A stretch of 64,000 nucleotides of DNA from Notolepis coatsorum (taxonomy: Eukaryota; Chordata; Actinopteri; Aulopiformes; Paralepididae). The notes under the pieces are model-generated. The model was not told the DNA's origin. It was given only the letters and a program-made list of their open reading frames with translations, and did not search any database. The DNA lies in assembly GCA_963971535.1 (NCBI GenBank), contig OZ020599.1, forward strand, positions 96,787,776 to 96,851,775, read 5' to 3'. Shown piece after piece: positions 52,533 through 63,719 of the stretch (position 1 is the stretch's first letter; every line of letters starts with the position of its first letter). The position numbers and the translations under genes are program-made.

Positions 52533-52798
52533 ACTCCTGTCTGCAACAGCGGGGGAGTCAGACTGAGAGAGAAGCAGCGCTGTTTTAAGTGAGCATGGTC
52601 TATTGAATTGATTGATTGGTTGATTGCTAATTTTATTACTGTACCCCTGGTTTCCAACTGGTTAAGTTTAGGCTAAAAGAAATAAATAAAAAAATAGGGC
52701 GAAGAAAACGTTTTTTTCCTATAGGGCAAAGAAAACGTTTTAATTTGTTTTACCTACTTTATATAGAAGCATCTAAGAATGAAGTTCTATGGAAAGTA

Positions 52799-52890
52799 GG
52801 TCTGCATTCCCTTAACAATTGTGTGTATTGAGCCGTACTGTATTGTACCCATTCTGCATCTGGTAATAAAATTTTCAATCAATCATTCCA
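52799..52890 (+). repeat. LINE family 1 3' tail
   Basis: CCCTTAACAATTGTGTGTAT...GTACCCATTCTGCATCTGGT, ending TTTTCAATCAATCATTCC. Confidence 0.7.
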
Positions 52891-53045
52891 ATAATACACA
52901 GTTGGATGTGTTAGTTGGTTGGATGCACTTCAAGCTGCTTCCACATGAGGCAACTTCTCTCAATCATTCCAATAATACACAGTTGGATGTGTTAGTTTGG
53001 TTGGATGCACTTCAAGCTGCTTCCACATGGAGGCAACTTGTCTTT
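52884..53045. repeat. Tandem duplication of ~78 bp
   Basis: CAATCATTCCAATAATACAC...GGATGCACTTCAAGCTGCTT...GGCAACTT occurs twice in a row with small differences. Confidence 0.9.
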
Positions 53046-53177
53046 TTTGTAGTTGTGGGAACTACTTTTTCTGGCGGATGGTTTTTTCAATAAATCTTCG
53101 ATTAATGTGTGTTTATTGTATAGAAATAAGGTTGGATGAATCTGGCAGTTGTATAAAAGCTTTACACCACTTGTAGT

Positions 53178-53283
53178 CGTGATTTGTGACCAATAAACCA
53201 TGCCTAGGGGGGTCTAACGACCCTCGGCTGCGCCTCGGGCCTAACGACCACCCCTAGGCATGGTTTATTGGTCACAAACCACT
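53178..53283. repeat. ~106-bp palindrome
   Basis: TTTGTGACCAATAAACCATG plus CCTAGGGG on both arms, with an imperfectly paired TAACGACC...GGTCGTTA interior and a CTCGGCTGCGCCTCGG centre. Probably a small foldback element. Confidence 0.85.
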
Positions 53284-54124
53284 CCTGCGCGTGATGTAAT
53301 GCTTAAATATTGGGGATTATGAACATTAATATAGCAACAACCAGCTATTGCTATGTAACAGATATAGTGGAGTAATGTTGCCCTGAGCAGAGAATGAAGT
53401 GACACTCCCTCTGTGTGTTGTAATCCAAGCATCTCTGTTCTTTGTTTTGGTAGCTTGCTCGCTCAGCTCTTCTTCAATCTAAAGTTGGACCTAAAATATG
53501 TTTCTGACAACATTTTATGGGAGAAATAGGATATACATTTGTAGGATCTTGATTCATATTTGATCGGCAACGCCTAGTTTTGACAGTTTAATCTGAACTT
53601 AGTTTGATGGTACAACATACGAAACGTACCCCACAGTATGTAAGCACACCATTGTTTTGGTCTGACATGCTGGTGCTCTAGTGACATCTAGTTGCAGACT
53701 TTAAATTTTTTCAAATACCACTCCCGACTCTCGAGTCTCTACCTCTGTCAATCATTTGGCGATCTCGGACAGGGTTGTAACCAATGAGTCGGGCTTTCCA
53801 ATGGTACCCGACCTGGGAATGAGCGAATCATGGATCTAGGTGAAAAGTCACAAGCCAAAACAGGAAGAGAATTCTCCGTTGAATGCATTGAAGTCTGTGA
53901 GAAAATCGTTTTCTGAGCTCTCTCACCTTTTACCAAAACCGCTTCTAATCACTCATTTCTGAACGGAATTTTATGAAATTCGGACATGTACTACACAAGA
54001 CCTCAGGCTATGTACCCAGTGTGTCTTTTGTGAGTAACAAGTTTTTCTACAACTCAAGTTCAGACCTATGTTACTCTATTTCATTAGCACTAAAAGTGAA
54101 TTTTCTTTCAAAAGAGAACAGGCT
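53284..54124. repeat. Repeat related to 14019-15042, left part
   Basis: No gene. From about 53720 it is similar to 14660-14990 (GTAACCAATGAG, TTACTCTATTTCATTAGCAC, CAGGCTCATGCA). The remainder of this repeat lies at 55110-55216. Confidence 0.5.
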
Positions 54125-55110
54125 CATGCAAGTCAAGTCAAGTCAAGAGTTTTATTTGTCACGGCATACAAGTATACAATGAAATGCGGGTGGTCTTGCC
54201 CGCAACGATGTGCAATACAGTAGTAACAACATATAATAGAATCCAATAAAACAACATTGTGCAATAAACAAGTAACATAGTAGGGCATATCGGTATTTGT
54301 ACATAAGTTATTTACAGAGCATGGAGGACATGCTAGGTCCTTTGGTAGTGCAATACACTGTTACTGTTACTATACTATTTTTAAAGTGACCTTTCCTTAG
54401 TGGCCATAAGTGTGGGCGTGTGCAGCATGAGTGTGTGCTTGCTCATGTTAAAGTGGCTGCTAGTGTGTGAGCGTGTACAGTGTGTGTGTCGTGTGTGTGC
54501 TCATGTGTGCTTGTGTGTGGAGAGTTCAGTGTTCAAGGCTCTGATGGCCTGGGGGAAGAAGCTGAGCCGAAGTCTCTCTGTCCTCGTAGCTGGGGTTCGC
54601 AGGCCTGACCTCTGACCTCAGCAGCATGAACAGGCTGTTGTTGGGGTGGTGTGGGTCTTTCATTATTCTGCAGGCTCTGGATTTGCACCTCTTGTTGTAT
54701 AGAACCTGCAGGGGTGGTAGTGCAATACCCGAGGTACGCTCGGCTGAGCGCACCACTCTCTGTAGGGCCTTCTTGTCCTGTGCCGTGCTGTTTCCATACC
54801 AGTCAGTGATGTTTCCAGTCAAGATGCTCTCTACAGCTCCGGAGTAGAAGGACTGGAGTATCTTCCCAGATACTCTGAACTTCCTTAACTGTCTCAGGTG
54901 GTAGAGGCGCTGCTTCGCCTTTTTTACGACTGAGTCTATGTGTGTTGTCCATGTCAGATCCTCTGAGATGTGGACCCCCAGGTACTTAAAGCTGCTCACC
55001 CTGTCCACGGTAGCCCCGTTTATACTCAGTGGTGTGTGTGTCTCCTGCTGTCCTCTCCTATAATCCACGATCAGCTCCTTGGTTTTACCAATGTTCAGGA
55101 GCAGGCTATA
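54125..55110 (-). mobile_element. 5'-truncated LINE
   Basis: Minus strand; tail at the low end is AGTCAAGTCAAGTCAAGAG (read CTTGACTTGACT). 3' UTR with GCAAGACCACCCGCATTTCA. Its C-terminal RT frame is at 54526-55068. Interrupts the repeat that continues at 55110. Confidence 0.82.
54526..55068 (-). pseudogene. LINE RT C-terminal fragment
   Basis: A 180-codon open piece: [66 protein letters not shown]. Closely related to the C-terminal part of the LINE at 38624-40105 but from a different subfamily; the catalytic core is missing. Confidence 0.85.
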
Positions 55111-55215
55111 AGTGTGCTATAAGTATAAAGTATAGTATATTGGTTTGCAAAAAAAATATGCAGTCCTCAAACACGAAAACTAAAATGACCACTTTTGGGG
55201 ACGCCTGTTAAGAGG

Positions 55216-55750
55216 TTAATACAAATAGAAGAAAGAAGTGGTCCCAAGGTGAAACCTTGTGGAACACCCTTTTCAACAATTCAATAGTCAGATTGAGAAC
55301 CAGCAAATACAACACACTGATATATTATGAAGATAAGCAATAAATCAGAGGATAGCATTTTGAGTTAAACCAATAGAAGGTGGAGGTGGTGATCAACCAT
55401 ATGAAAAGCCTTGGAAAGATAGATCAAAACTGCACCTGTGAGTTGGCCTTTATGAAAGGATGAGAACACAGTGAGTTTAAGAAGAGTTGTGGTGGTGGAA
55501 AAGTTAGGTCTAAAACCTGATTGGAAATTTGGGATGGAGATCAAATATTGAACAGATTGATGTAGTGTGATGATTGATTAAAATATGTTTCTCAAAGATT
55601 TTAGCAATAGTACAAATGATACAAATAAATATTGATACATATTCACATCGGATGGGTCTCCAGTCCACCTTTGTAAAGAGAGGTAACTCTGGCACATTTC
55701 CATACAGGGGGAATTGAATAAGTAGAAAGTAGATGGAGGCAAGTTAAATA
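55216..55750 (-). pseudogene. Decayed LINE, N-terminal half of RT
   Basis: Minus strand, several stops: ARVTSLYKGG, FQSGFRPNFSTTTTLLKLTV, VLIYLSKAFHMVDHHLHLLL, VEKGVPQGFTLGPLLSSICI. Continues at 44220 (RT core) and is preceded by the linker at 56560-56920. Confidence 0.75.
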
Positions 55751-55764
55751 AATCTACAAGGGGA

Positions 55765-56550
55765 TACATTGTGCTTTGCCAAACCCCCGCAACACTGAGG
55801 CACATCCTCACCGGCTGCAAAACCAGTTTGTCCCAAGGGCGCTACACCTGGAGACACAACCAGGTCCTAAGACAACTGGCAATCACCCTGGAAGGAAGGA
55901 GAACTACCAACAATGCCCTCCCTCCCCCAATGCCTAGACACTCAAACACCACTTCTTTTGTAAGAGCAGGACAGCTCCCAGCAAAGCCATCTGCAAGAGT
56001 GGAGGCAACCCTCCTGGACACTGCCCGGGATTGGAGAATGCAGGTTGACTTGGACCAGAAACTAATCTTTCCGCCTGAGATAATTACAACTAACCTCAGG
56101 CCGGACCTGGTCTTGTGGTCAACCTCCCAGAAGTCTGTATTCATTGTGGAACTAACTGTACCATGGGAGGCTGCAGTTGGTGAAGCATATGAACGTAAAC
56201 GACTGAAGTACTCCGACATAGCAGCCGAGGCAGAACAACGCGGCTGGCGTGCCCAGGTGCTTCCGGTGGAGGTTGGTTCTAGAGGATTTGTTGCCATGTC
56301 CACAACCAAGCTTCTTAAGGGGATGGGAGTGCGAGGACAGGCATTCCGACAAGCTGTCAAAACACTGTCAGAGGCTGCCGAACGAAGCAGCAGATGGCTA
56401 TGGATTAAGAGAAAGGACCCCAATTGGGCTGCAAAATAACCATCGAGGGGTAAAAGGGACGCCAGGTGTTGCCGTTGAGCCCTTCGGAGGTGTCGTGGGC
56501 CTGTCAACGAAACACCAATGAAGGAGGGTGCCCACCTGAAGACCCCAGTG
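55765..56550 (+). mobile_element. 5'-truncated LINE with restriction-like endonuclease
   Basis: Plus strand, inserted into the old minus-strand LINE. Contains the C-terminal endonuclease frame and a short 3' region with an imperfect hairpin around GGTGTCGTGGGCCTGTCAAC. Confidence 0.8.
55771..56439 (+). CDS. PD-(D/E)XK-type endonuclease end of an RLE LINE
   Basis: A 222-codon open frame. Zinc-binding part CQTPATLRHILTGC and YTWRHNQVLRQLA; nuclease core RPDLVLWS, then FIVELTVPWE (PD...ELT), AYERKRLKYSDIAAEAEQRG, WRAQVLPVEVGSRGF. This arrangement (CCHC, then PD-ExxK-like) is the C-terminus of the early-branching non-LTR elements (R2/R4/NeSL-type). RT and N-terminal DNA-binding parts are absent. 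The start Met is internal; clade unassigned. Confidence 0.82.
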   Translation: MLCQTPATLRHILTGCKTSLSQGRYTWRHNQVLRQLAITLEGRRTTNNALPPPMPRHSNTTSFVRAGQLPAKPSARVEATLLDTARDWRMQVDLDQKLIFPPEIITTNLRPDLVLWSTSQKSVFIVELTVPWEAAVGEAYERKRLKYSDIAAEAEQRGWRAQVLPVEVGSRGFVAMSTTKLLKGMGVRGQAFRQAVKTLSEAAERSSRWLWIKRKDPNWAAK

Positions 56551-56559
56551 AAGCTTTTA

Positions 56560-56920
56560 CCACTACCCCATTCAAAAAAGTGCTGATTATCTAAGGGATT
56601 GTAATATCTAGTCCTATAAGCTCAACTTACATGAGCTGCACATTTGTTCCAAACAATCTGGACCAGCACTACTACTTACTGTACTTTTATAGCATGAAAA
56701 ACATCAGTAGGCAAGCTATTTCTAAAGGAAAATGAACCGTTAGAAGTAATAACGGAAAGCATGGGAGATAAGTAAGGAAGGATCAGAAATAATAGTATAT
56801 AATAGCTGGATTTTGCATTCCTTGTTTTGGTCTTACATAATTTCCTCAAGTATCTGTAGGTTTCCCAATCAGCAGCATATTTAGCAGCAGATTTGTTATT
56901 AAAGGCTGAGCTGATCCAGG
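56560..56920 (-). pseudogene. Decayed LINE, endonuclease-RT linker
   Basis: Minus strand: PWISSAFNNKSAAKYAADWE, TYRYLRKLCKTKTRNAKSSY, the typical linker between endonuclease and RT. It is the upstream part of the LINE continuing at 55750-55216. Confidence 0.65.
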
Positions 56921-57127
56921 GTAAATTATCTGATGCAGGGTAAATGAGCTGTTCCAGGGTAAATGTCTACCTTTAACTCTTAATTGTTTTCATGGGAGAA
57001 ACACATTAGTAAATCCCTTCCAGGCCGCGTGAATACTTTCGACAACAAATGTTTGTTTCCGCGTGCGAGTTTTGCGCTCTGATTGGCCAGGTCATGTGAC
57101 ATGTGCGCCAATCGTGGGACAGCAAGT

Positions 57128-57250
57128 TCTGCGCCTATTTCCGCGTCTAACAGCCTGCAAACTACCTGGCGTTCTATCGCCATGCTTTAAGACAAACTCT
57201 AACCTTAACCAACTTCGAAAGAGCGCCTAAGCTTAACCAGTGTAGACACT
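57128..57250. repeat. Shared segment with 37605-37725 (inverted)
   Basis: CTACCTGGCGTTCTATCGCC and CAAACTCTAACCTTAACCAA match the reverse complement of 37605-37725. Confidence 0.8.
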
Positions 57251-57306
57251 TGCGGTCCCACGATTGGCCGTACATGCCACATGACCAGAAATGACCTGGC
57301 CAATCA

Positions 57307-57537
<231 letters not shown>

Positions 57538-57647
57538 TCAGCTATTTTCACTAATGAGTCCACTGTCTGCATTAAGCACCTAGAGGAGTCGGGCTGTGTG
57601 ACAGAGCAGCACATAATGAGGCACGGGTTGGCAGAGTAACATGCATG

Positions 57648-57828
<181 letters not shown>

Positions 57829-57883
57829 CACAAGTCATGAGAGACAGAAGAGGAAAGAGAGAAGAAGGGGGATGAAAGCTTGA

Positions 57884-58005
57884 GAGAGAGAGAGAGAGGA
57901 ATGTGAGAGAGAGACAGAGAGAGGAAGAGAGGGATGAGAGAGAAAGACAGAGAGAGAGACAGAGTTGAGAGAGGCAGATAGATAGATAGATAGATAGATA
58001 GATAC
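57884..58005. repeat. GA-rich and (GATA)n stretch
   Basis: GAGAGA runs leading into TAGATAGATAGATA. Confidence 0.9.
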
Positions 58006-58449
58006 AGACGCAGCGCTCAAAAATCAAACCAATTCTGCTGCTTGTCTGCTGCTTGTTGCTGCTTGTGTGCCACTTAAGTCTACTCAGGTGTTAATTTTCC
58101 GGGGGTGTTGGCTGGGGGAACAAAGGGAGGGTAGTTAACTTAAGTGCTTCCCCAGGGAGGGGGTCGGGGGCTACTGCCCTCAGACCCCCAAAATAATTTT
58201 TATATGGGCAGTCTGACTTGGGGTACTGACCATATATTAGTGTTGCAATGCATGATAAGTAAACAGTGAAAAAAGCTAAGAAATCTGATGGGGCTGGGAC
58301 ATTTGGGACGAATAAAAATTTAAGATGAAAATCTGCCCAGCCTGTGGGAGGAAGTGGAGGTGTGAAATCTGGCCCGGTCAAGAACAATAGAGGAGTGGTA
58401 GAGAGTGGTAGAGAGGCATGAGAGGTTTGAGTTTTGAGTGCTGTATCTG

Positions 58450-58583
<134 letters not shown>

Positions 58584-58639
58584 TTATACTGTAAGAGAGA
58601 GACAGATAAGAGAGCTGAGAGAGAGATAGATAGACCGTA

Positions 58640-59400
58640 GAACTAGGACCGTTACTGTTCCTAATTTATGCAAATGACATGTCGTCAGCTTGTGACTGCA
58701 ACTTGTTCCTGTTTGTGGACGACTCAGCCCTTACTCCTAGAACCCACCTCACCCCTGCCCATTTTGACATCCTAGGATGGCTTAGAGTAGACGACAGAGT
58801 ACAGCAGCTTGCAATGGGCCTGGTCTACAAGATACACAACACCACTAAGATACCCATGTACATGTCGAAATATTTCCCAAAGGTCAGTGAATACCACGAC
58901 CACAACACCAGAGGGAGTTCCACAAATCATGTGCCAGATTCGGCTCAAACAAGGGACTAAACACGTTTAGCAATTATGCCACATCAATGTGGAACGCCCT
59001 ACCCACAGCCGTAAAAAATCCCTACCCACCTTCAAAACCGCTCTCAAAGAGCACCTACGGGAGGCTGCTATTCGAAACTGGCCCCCGTAAATGTCCGAAC
59101 ACCCTCCCACCCCCTCCTAATGTACCCTCCCCCTTATATATTTACTGTTAGGATTTCTGTTTAACAGTACTGTATATTTGCATATCTTGACTTGTATGTC
59201 ACAAATGTAACAGTACTGTTTATCTGTATGTTGTGTATGTCATAAATGTCATTATGAATTGAAAATGGGGGACCCTGATGTAAACAAGACGAAAGTCTTT
59301 CTCTGGTCTGCATCCCCTTAACAATTGTGTGTATTGAGTTGTACTGTACTGTACCCATTCTGCAATCTGTTAATTAAAGTGTTCAATCAATTCAATCAAT
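58640..59400 (+). mobile_element. LINE family 1, internally deleted copy
   Basis: Starts in the RT core (CTGTTCCTAATTTATGCAAA; FLFVDDSAL). At ~58733 it jumps to the C-terminal region (ACTCCTAGAACCCACCTCAC), skipping ~475 bp present in the copy at 59608. Ends TCAATCAATTCAATCAATC. FADD is changed to FVDD. Confidence 0.85.
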
Positions 59401-59448
59401 CAGATAAGAGAGAGAGAGGAACATAGATACGAGAGGCAGATAGATAAG

Positions 59449-59584
<136 letters not shown>

Positions 59585-59607
59585 TAAGAGAGAGACAGAT
59601 AGGACTT

Positions 59608-61530
59608 CAAAATAGCGAGAGTAACACCCCTGCACAAAAAGGGCAGCAAATTAGACCCAGGCAACTACCGCCCTGTTTCTATCCTTACATCCATCTCGAA
59701 AGTCATGGAAAAAATAGTATACGAACAGGTCGAAAAGTACCTTACGGATAAAAATCTAATCTACGAATTCCAATCTGGCTTCAGAACATCCCACTCCACT
59801 GACACATGCCTTCTCTATTTGAACGACCACATCAAGCAAGAGGTGGACGCGGGCAAATACTGCGGCATGGTCATGCTAGACCTACAAAAGGCCTTCGACA
59901 CTGTCAATCACACCATTCTGATTGACAAACTAAAAGCAATTGGTTTTGATAGTTTATCAGTGAGCTGGATACAATCCTACCTGGAGGGGAGAGAACAGAT
60001 GGTGGAGGTAAACGGTACCCTATCCCCCCCCCTCACAGTGAACTGTGGTGTTCCACAAGGAAGCATACTAGGACCACTACTGTTCCTAATTTATGCAAAT
60101 GACATGTCGTCAGCTTGTGACTGCAACTTGTTCCTGTTTGCGGACGACTCAGCCCTGCTGGTCTCTGACAAGAACAAGTTACAGGTTGAAAAAACCCTCA
60201 GCTCGGAACTAGGCAAAATCTGCATATGGCTCGCCGACAACAAACTATCATTACACATGGGCAAAACAGAGTCCATTCTCTTCGGTTCAAATAACAAACT
60301 CAGCAAGACGAACGCCTTCTCTGTTACAGTGGCTGACAATATTGTCACAAGGAAAGATGAAATTACCTACCTGGGGTCCATCCTAGAGGCTAATCTTTCC
60401 TGTGACAAAATGGCATCCAATGTAATAAAAAAAGTCAATCAACGAACTCGATTCTTGTACCGGATCTCCTCCCTGGTAAACAAGAATACCCTGAAGACTC
60501 TGGCAGGAGCACTCATTCAAGGGTACTACGACTATGCTTGCACCTCATGGTACCAAAGCACCTCAAAGGCACTAAAAACCAAATTACAAACATCTCAAAA
60601 CAAACTAGTCAGACTACTGCTTGACCTGACTCCTAGAACCCACCTCACCCCTGCACACTTTGCCAACCTAGGATGGCTTAGAGTAGATGACAGAGTACAG
60701 CAACTTGCAATGGGCCTGGTCTACAAGATACACTACACGACCAAGGTACCCATGTACATGTCAAAATACTTCCCAAAGGTCAGTGAATACCACGATCACA
60801 ACACCAGAGGGAGCTCCACAAATCATGTAAAACCCAGATTCGGCTCAAACAAGGGACTAAACACGTTTCGCAATTATGCCACAACAATGTGGAACGCCCT
60901 ACCCAAAGCTGTAAAGGAATGTGAATCACTACCCACCTTCAAAAACACTCTCAAAGAACACCTACGGGAGACTGCAATTCAAAACTGGCCCCTACAAATG
61001 TCCTAACCCAGTTGTACAATAAAGACCAAGCATGGCTTTGTCAGTATTCCAATGTACCCAACCCCCCCCCCCCCCCCACCTCCAATGTACAGCCCCACCC
61101 AACCCCACCCCACCTACCCAACCTCCTCCAATGTACAGTTTCTATGTTAAATGTAGGTCAGTATTCCAATGTACAGTGTGTGTCCCCCCCCCTCCAATGT
61201 ACAGCCCCACCCCACCTACCCAACCTCCCCCAATGCACAGTTTCTATGTCAAATGTATATACACTCTTTTTCTGGATTTTTTTAGTATCACAAACAGTAC
61301 TGTATTTGAAAATCTGGTATGTCATAAATGTATAGATGTAGCAGTACTGTCTATCTGTATGTCGTGTGTGTCATATGATGAATTGAAAATGGAGGACCCT
61401 GATGGAAACAAGACGAAAGTCTTTCTCAGGTCTGCATCCTCTTAACAATTGTATGTATTGAGCTGTACTGTACTGTACCCATTCTGCAATCTGTTAATAA
61501 ACTTTTCAATCAATCAATCAATCAATCAGA
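59608..61530 (+). mobile_element. LINE family 1, longest copy (5'-truncated)
   Basis: Begins within RT (KIARVTPLHKKGSKLDPGN) and ends in a CAATCAATCAATCAATC tail. Reference copy for the fragments at 4046, 6105, 25739, 41702, 52799 and 58640. In antisense to asic1. Confidence 0.9.
59705..61006 (+). CDS. LINE reverse transcriptase
   Basis: 433 codons without stop: [60 protein letters not shown], catalytic FADDSALLV, EITYLGSILE, and the C-terminal [20 protein letters not shown]. The frame is open upstream of this Met to the 5' truncation near 59608. Endonuclease lost. Jockey-superfamily; exact clade not assigned. Confidence 0.9.
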   Translation: MEKIVYEQVEKYLTDKNLIYEFQSGFRTSHSTDTCLLYLNDHIKQEVDAGKYCGMVMLDLQKAFDTVNHTILIDKLKAIGFDSLSVSWIQSYLEGREQMVEVNGTLSPPLTVNCGVPQGSILGPLLFLIYANDMSSACDCNLFLFADDSALLVSDKNKLQVEKTLSSELGKICIWLADNKLSLHMGKTESILFGSNNKLSKTNAFSVTVADNIVTRKDEITYLGSILEANLSCDKMASNVIKKVNQRTRFLYRISSLVNKNTLKTLAGALIQGYYDYACTSWYQSTSKALKTKLQTSQNKLVRLLLDLTPRTHLTPAHFANLGWLRVDDRVQQLAMGLVYKIHYTTKVPMYMSKYFPKVSEYHDHNTRGSSTNHVKPRFGSNKGLNTFRNYATTMWNALPKAVKECESLPTFKNTLKEHLRETAIQNWPLQMS

Positions 61531-61668
61531 TACGAGAGTTGAGAGAGACAAATAGATAAGAGACAGATAGACAAGAGAGCTGAGAGAGAGATAAGAGAGA
61601 GAGGAATATAAATAAGAGAGAGGCAGATATATAAGAGAGAGAGGACTATATAGAAGAGAGGCAGATAG

Positions 61669-62160
61669 GGCGGTCAGGTGGCGTAACGGAGATTGCGTTT
61701 GTCACCAAACCCCGGAGCGGCTAGATTCGCCTGTTCGAATCCAGCTCACAGCTCCGGGGTTGTCACCAGCTTGGCTGGCCGTTCACACTAATACAATTGG
61801 CAGTATTAGAGGGTGGGAGAAGCTGGCGGGGTGGGTCCGGGTCGTTGTAAACAGCGACTCCTACAGTTCGGTCGGGGCGCCTGCTAAGCGCGGATAGGAC
61901 TTGAGGGGGATAGTGTGATCCTTCCACACGCTACGCCCTCTCAATGAGAATCCGCGCTGCCAGGTGAAAAGAAGCGGTTGATTGGCTGGACGTGTGTCGG
62001 AGGAAGCACGTGATAGCCTCCACTCTCCCAGACCGACTGTGGGGGGTAGGTGCGCAGTGACCAGGAAGGGGATTGGGAATTGGCATAACGACTAACATTG
62101 GGATGGGAGAAAATCGGAGGAAAATGGAGGGGGGAAAAGACCAATAAAAAAAAAAAAAAA
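61669..62160 (+). mobile_element. tRNA-derived SINE, copy C
   Basis: Starts GGCGGTCAGGTGGCGTAACG (A box) with CTGTTCGAATCC (B box) at ~61732, and ends in A16. Perfect 16-bp duplication, GAAGAGAGGCAGATAG, at 61653-61668 and 62161-62176. Best copy of the family. Confidence 0.92.
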
Positions 62161-62214
62161 GAAGAGAGGCAGATAGATAAGAGAGAGAGGAATACATAGA
62201 AGAGAGAGGAATAT

Positions 62215-62218
<4 letters not shown>

Positions 62219-62306
<88 letters not shown>
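62219..62306. repeat. (GA)n microsatellite
   Basis: About 85 bp of GA dinucleotide, 47 bp from the asic1 exon's donor. Confidence 0.96.
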
Positions 62307-62311
<5 letters not shown>

Positions 62312-62352
62312 GTACAGCAGTGACTAAATTAATAACAATGAAGTCTTCTCAC

Positions 62353-62503
62353 CTGTCTCTCCCCAGACAGGCAGGTACTCATCCTGCTGGATGTCCAGCA
62401 TGAGCTCCAGTCCGTTGCCCATCCCTCCCTTGGTGGTGGTGAGTGGAGAGATTCCATCTCCTCCGGCGTTAAACGTGTAACACTTCCCATAGCGCGTGAA
62501 AAC
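62353..62503 (-). CDS. asic1: asic1 extracellular-domain exon (most 5' in window)
   Basis: A 151-bp exon encoding [40 protein letters not shown] and [21 protein letters not shown] and [14 protein letters not shown] are ASIC hallmarks. Acceptor TCAG before 62503, phase 0; donor GTGAGA from 62352, phase 1. The first exon or exons (N-terminus, TM1, start of the extracellular loop) lie right of the window. Confidence 0.96.
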
Positions 62504-62514
62504 CTGACAGGACA

Positions 62515-62530
62515 AACAAACAAACAAACA

Positions 62531-62564
<34 letters not shown>
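62515..62564. repeat. (AAAC)n/(AATC)n microsatellite
   Basis: ACAAACAAACAAACAA then TCAATCAATCAATCAA, just upstream of the asic1 exon's acceptor. Confidence 0.9.
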
Positions 62565-62566
<2 letters not shown>

Positions 62567-62727
62567 CATTGAGCAGATCTGGCAAAGGGAAAATGTACTT
62601 GTGTTTTTGTGTTTCTCCCTTTTTTTACATTCTCTTCCAGTGATAATGAAAGGAGAATGTGTACGAGTACATCCCTTGGTTGGTGCAGGGCTAAAGGTGT
62701 CACAAGTGAGAAGGAATCCTTTCAAGC

Positions 62728-63221
62728 TTAAAGGAACACGCCAACTTTTGGGGAAATTCGCTTATTTGCCATCTACCCTGGAGTTAGTCATTCACTGGAA
62801 GTAGGTGTGCCAGTGTAGCCTAGTTCCCAACAGTCACGAAATACACTTCAAATACAACTCCAAAACGTTCCTGTAAACATGTTGTGACCAGATATATACT
62901 CTGAACTATTTTTTGCCGAACCACTGCTGCCTGGGTGCAGTGATTGCATCACCTCAAAAGCCCCGTTTTTCAAAAAGCAACAGGGCTTTTGAGGTGATGA
63001 AATCTATCTGTATATACAGTATCTGCTTAGAAAAACGAAAATATCTAAATTATTTTAAATGTTTCTCCATGTGGTAAATACACAGGTCACAACATGTTTA
63101 CAGGAACGTTTTTGAGTTGTATTTGGAGTGTATTTCGTGACTGTTGAGAACTAGGCTACTCTGGCACACCTACTTCCAGTGAATGACGCTAAGCTAGGCA
63201 AACAGTGTGGTTGTTCCCTAA
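62728..63221. mobile_element. MITE with long inverted arms
   Basis: Arms at 62784-62892 and 63070-63190 are inverted copies (CAGTCACGAAATACACTTCA; AACGTTCCTGTAAACATGTT). A central hairpin, ATCACCTCAAAAGCCC...GGGCTTTTGAGGTGAT, is at 62948-62998. Approximate ends AAGGAACACGCCAACT and (reverse) AGGGAACAACCACACT. Confidence 0.82.
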
Positions 63222-63394
63222 CAGACCCGGCGCCATGGGCGGGCATTAGGGGGCCGGGCCCGCCCACTGAGTCAGCTGTGCCCACCCTGGTAAATTTTTT
63301 TTTTTTTTGTCAATCAAAGTCGACTATCCAAATCCTTAGTCGGGGACAGCCCTAGTGGGCACTGATGTCAACAACAACATTACTGAAGCTAGCA

Positions 63395-63600
63395 CGGCAC
63401 TCTGTGAGAATTCGTTTTCTACCCTCAAGAACGTCTTTACAGAACATCGCCTTAGTATGCTTCATCGACGCACAAGACCAATTTAATTCAGTTGGCATTT
63501 GAGAAGGACTTAAAAAAGTTCAGGAATGAGTGGAGGGGCAGTGTTTTAAGAAGATTTCACTCTGTCCCCCAAAACGCAGCTTGCCCGCTCTACTAATGAT
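63395..63600 (+). pseudogene. hAT transposase C-terminal (dimerisation) relic
   Basis: CENSFSTLKNVFTEHRLSML then, after one frameshift, QLAFEKDLKKFRNEWRGSVL and a stop after NAACPLY. ENSFS(T/A)L and the helix after it match the C-terminal hATC dimerisation region of fish hAT transposases. A hAT-like terminus, CAGACCCGGCGCCATGGGCG, is at 63223. The middle of the gene is deleted. Confidence 0.65.
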
Positions 63601-63719
63601 GGTGAGTAGCCTGTGGAGGAATTTTGTTTGCTTTTTTATGCACCTTATTTTTGTCAGTTCAGTTCAGTTTGTCAGTGAATTCAGAAGTGTTGAATAAATG
63701 GAGACTTTTCAAAGATATA

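Noticed and set aside
44221-55215. The whole 11-kb block as one giant TTAA-flanked transposon
   Set aside because: TTAA at both edges is suggestive, but the satellite-like element already closes with its own terminus at 51997, so a single unit is not supported.
61062-61230. Overlapping proline-rich frames after the LINE
   Set aside because: C-rich 3' UTR of the LINE; no coding evidence.
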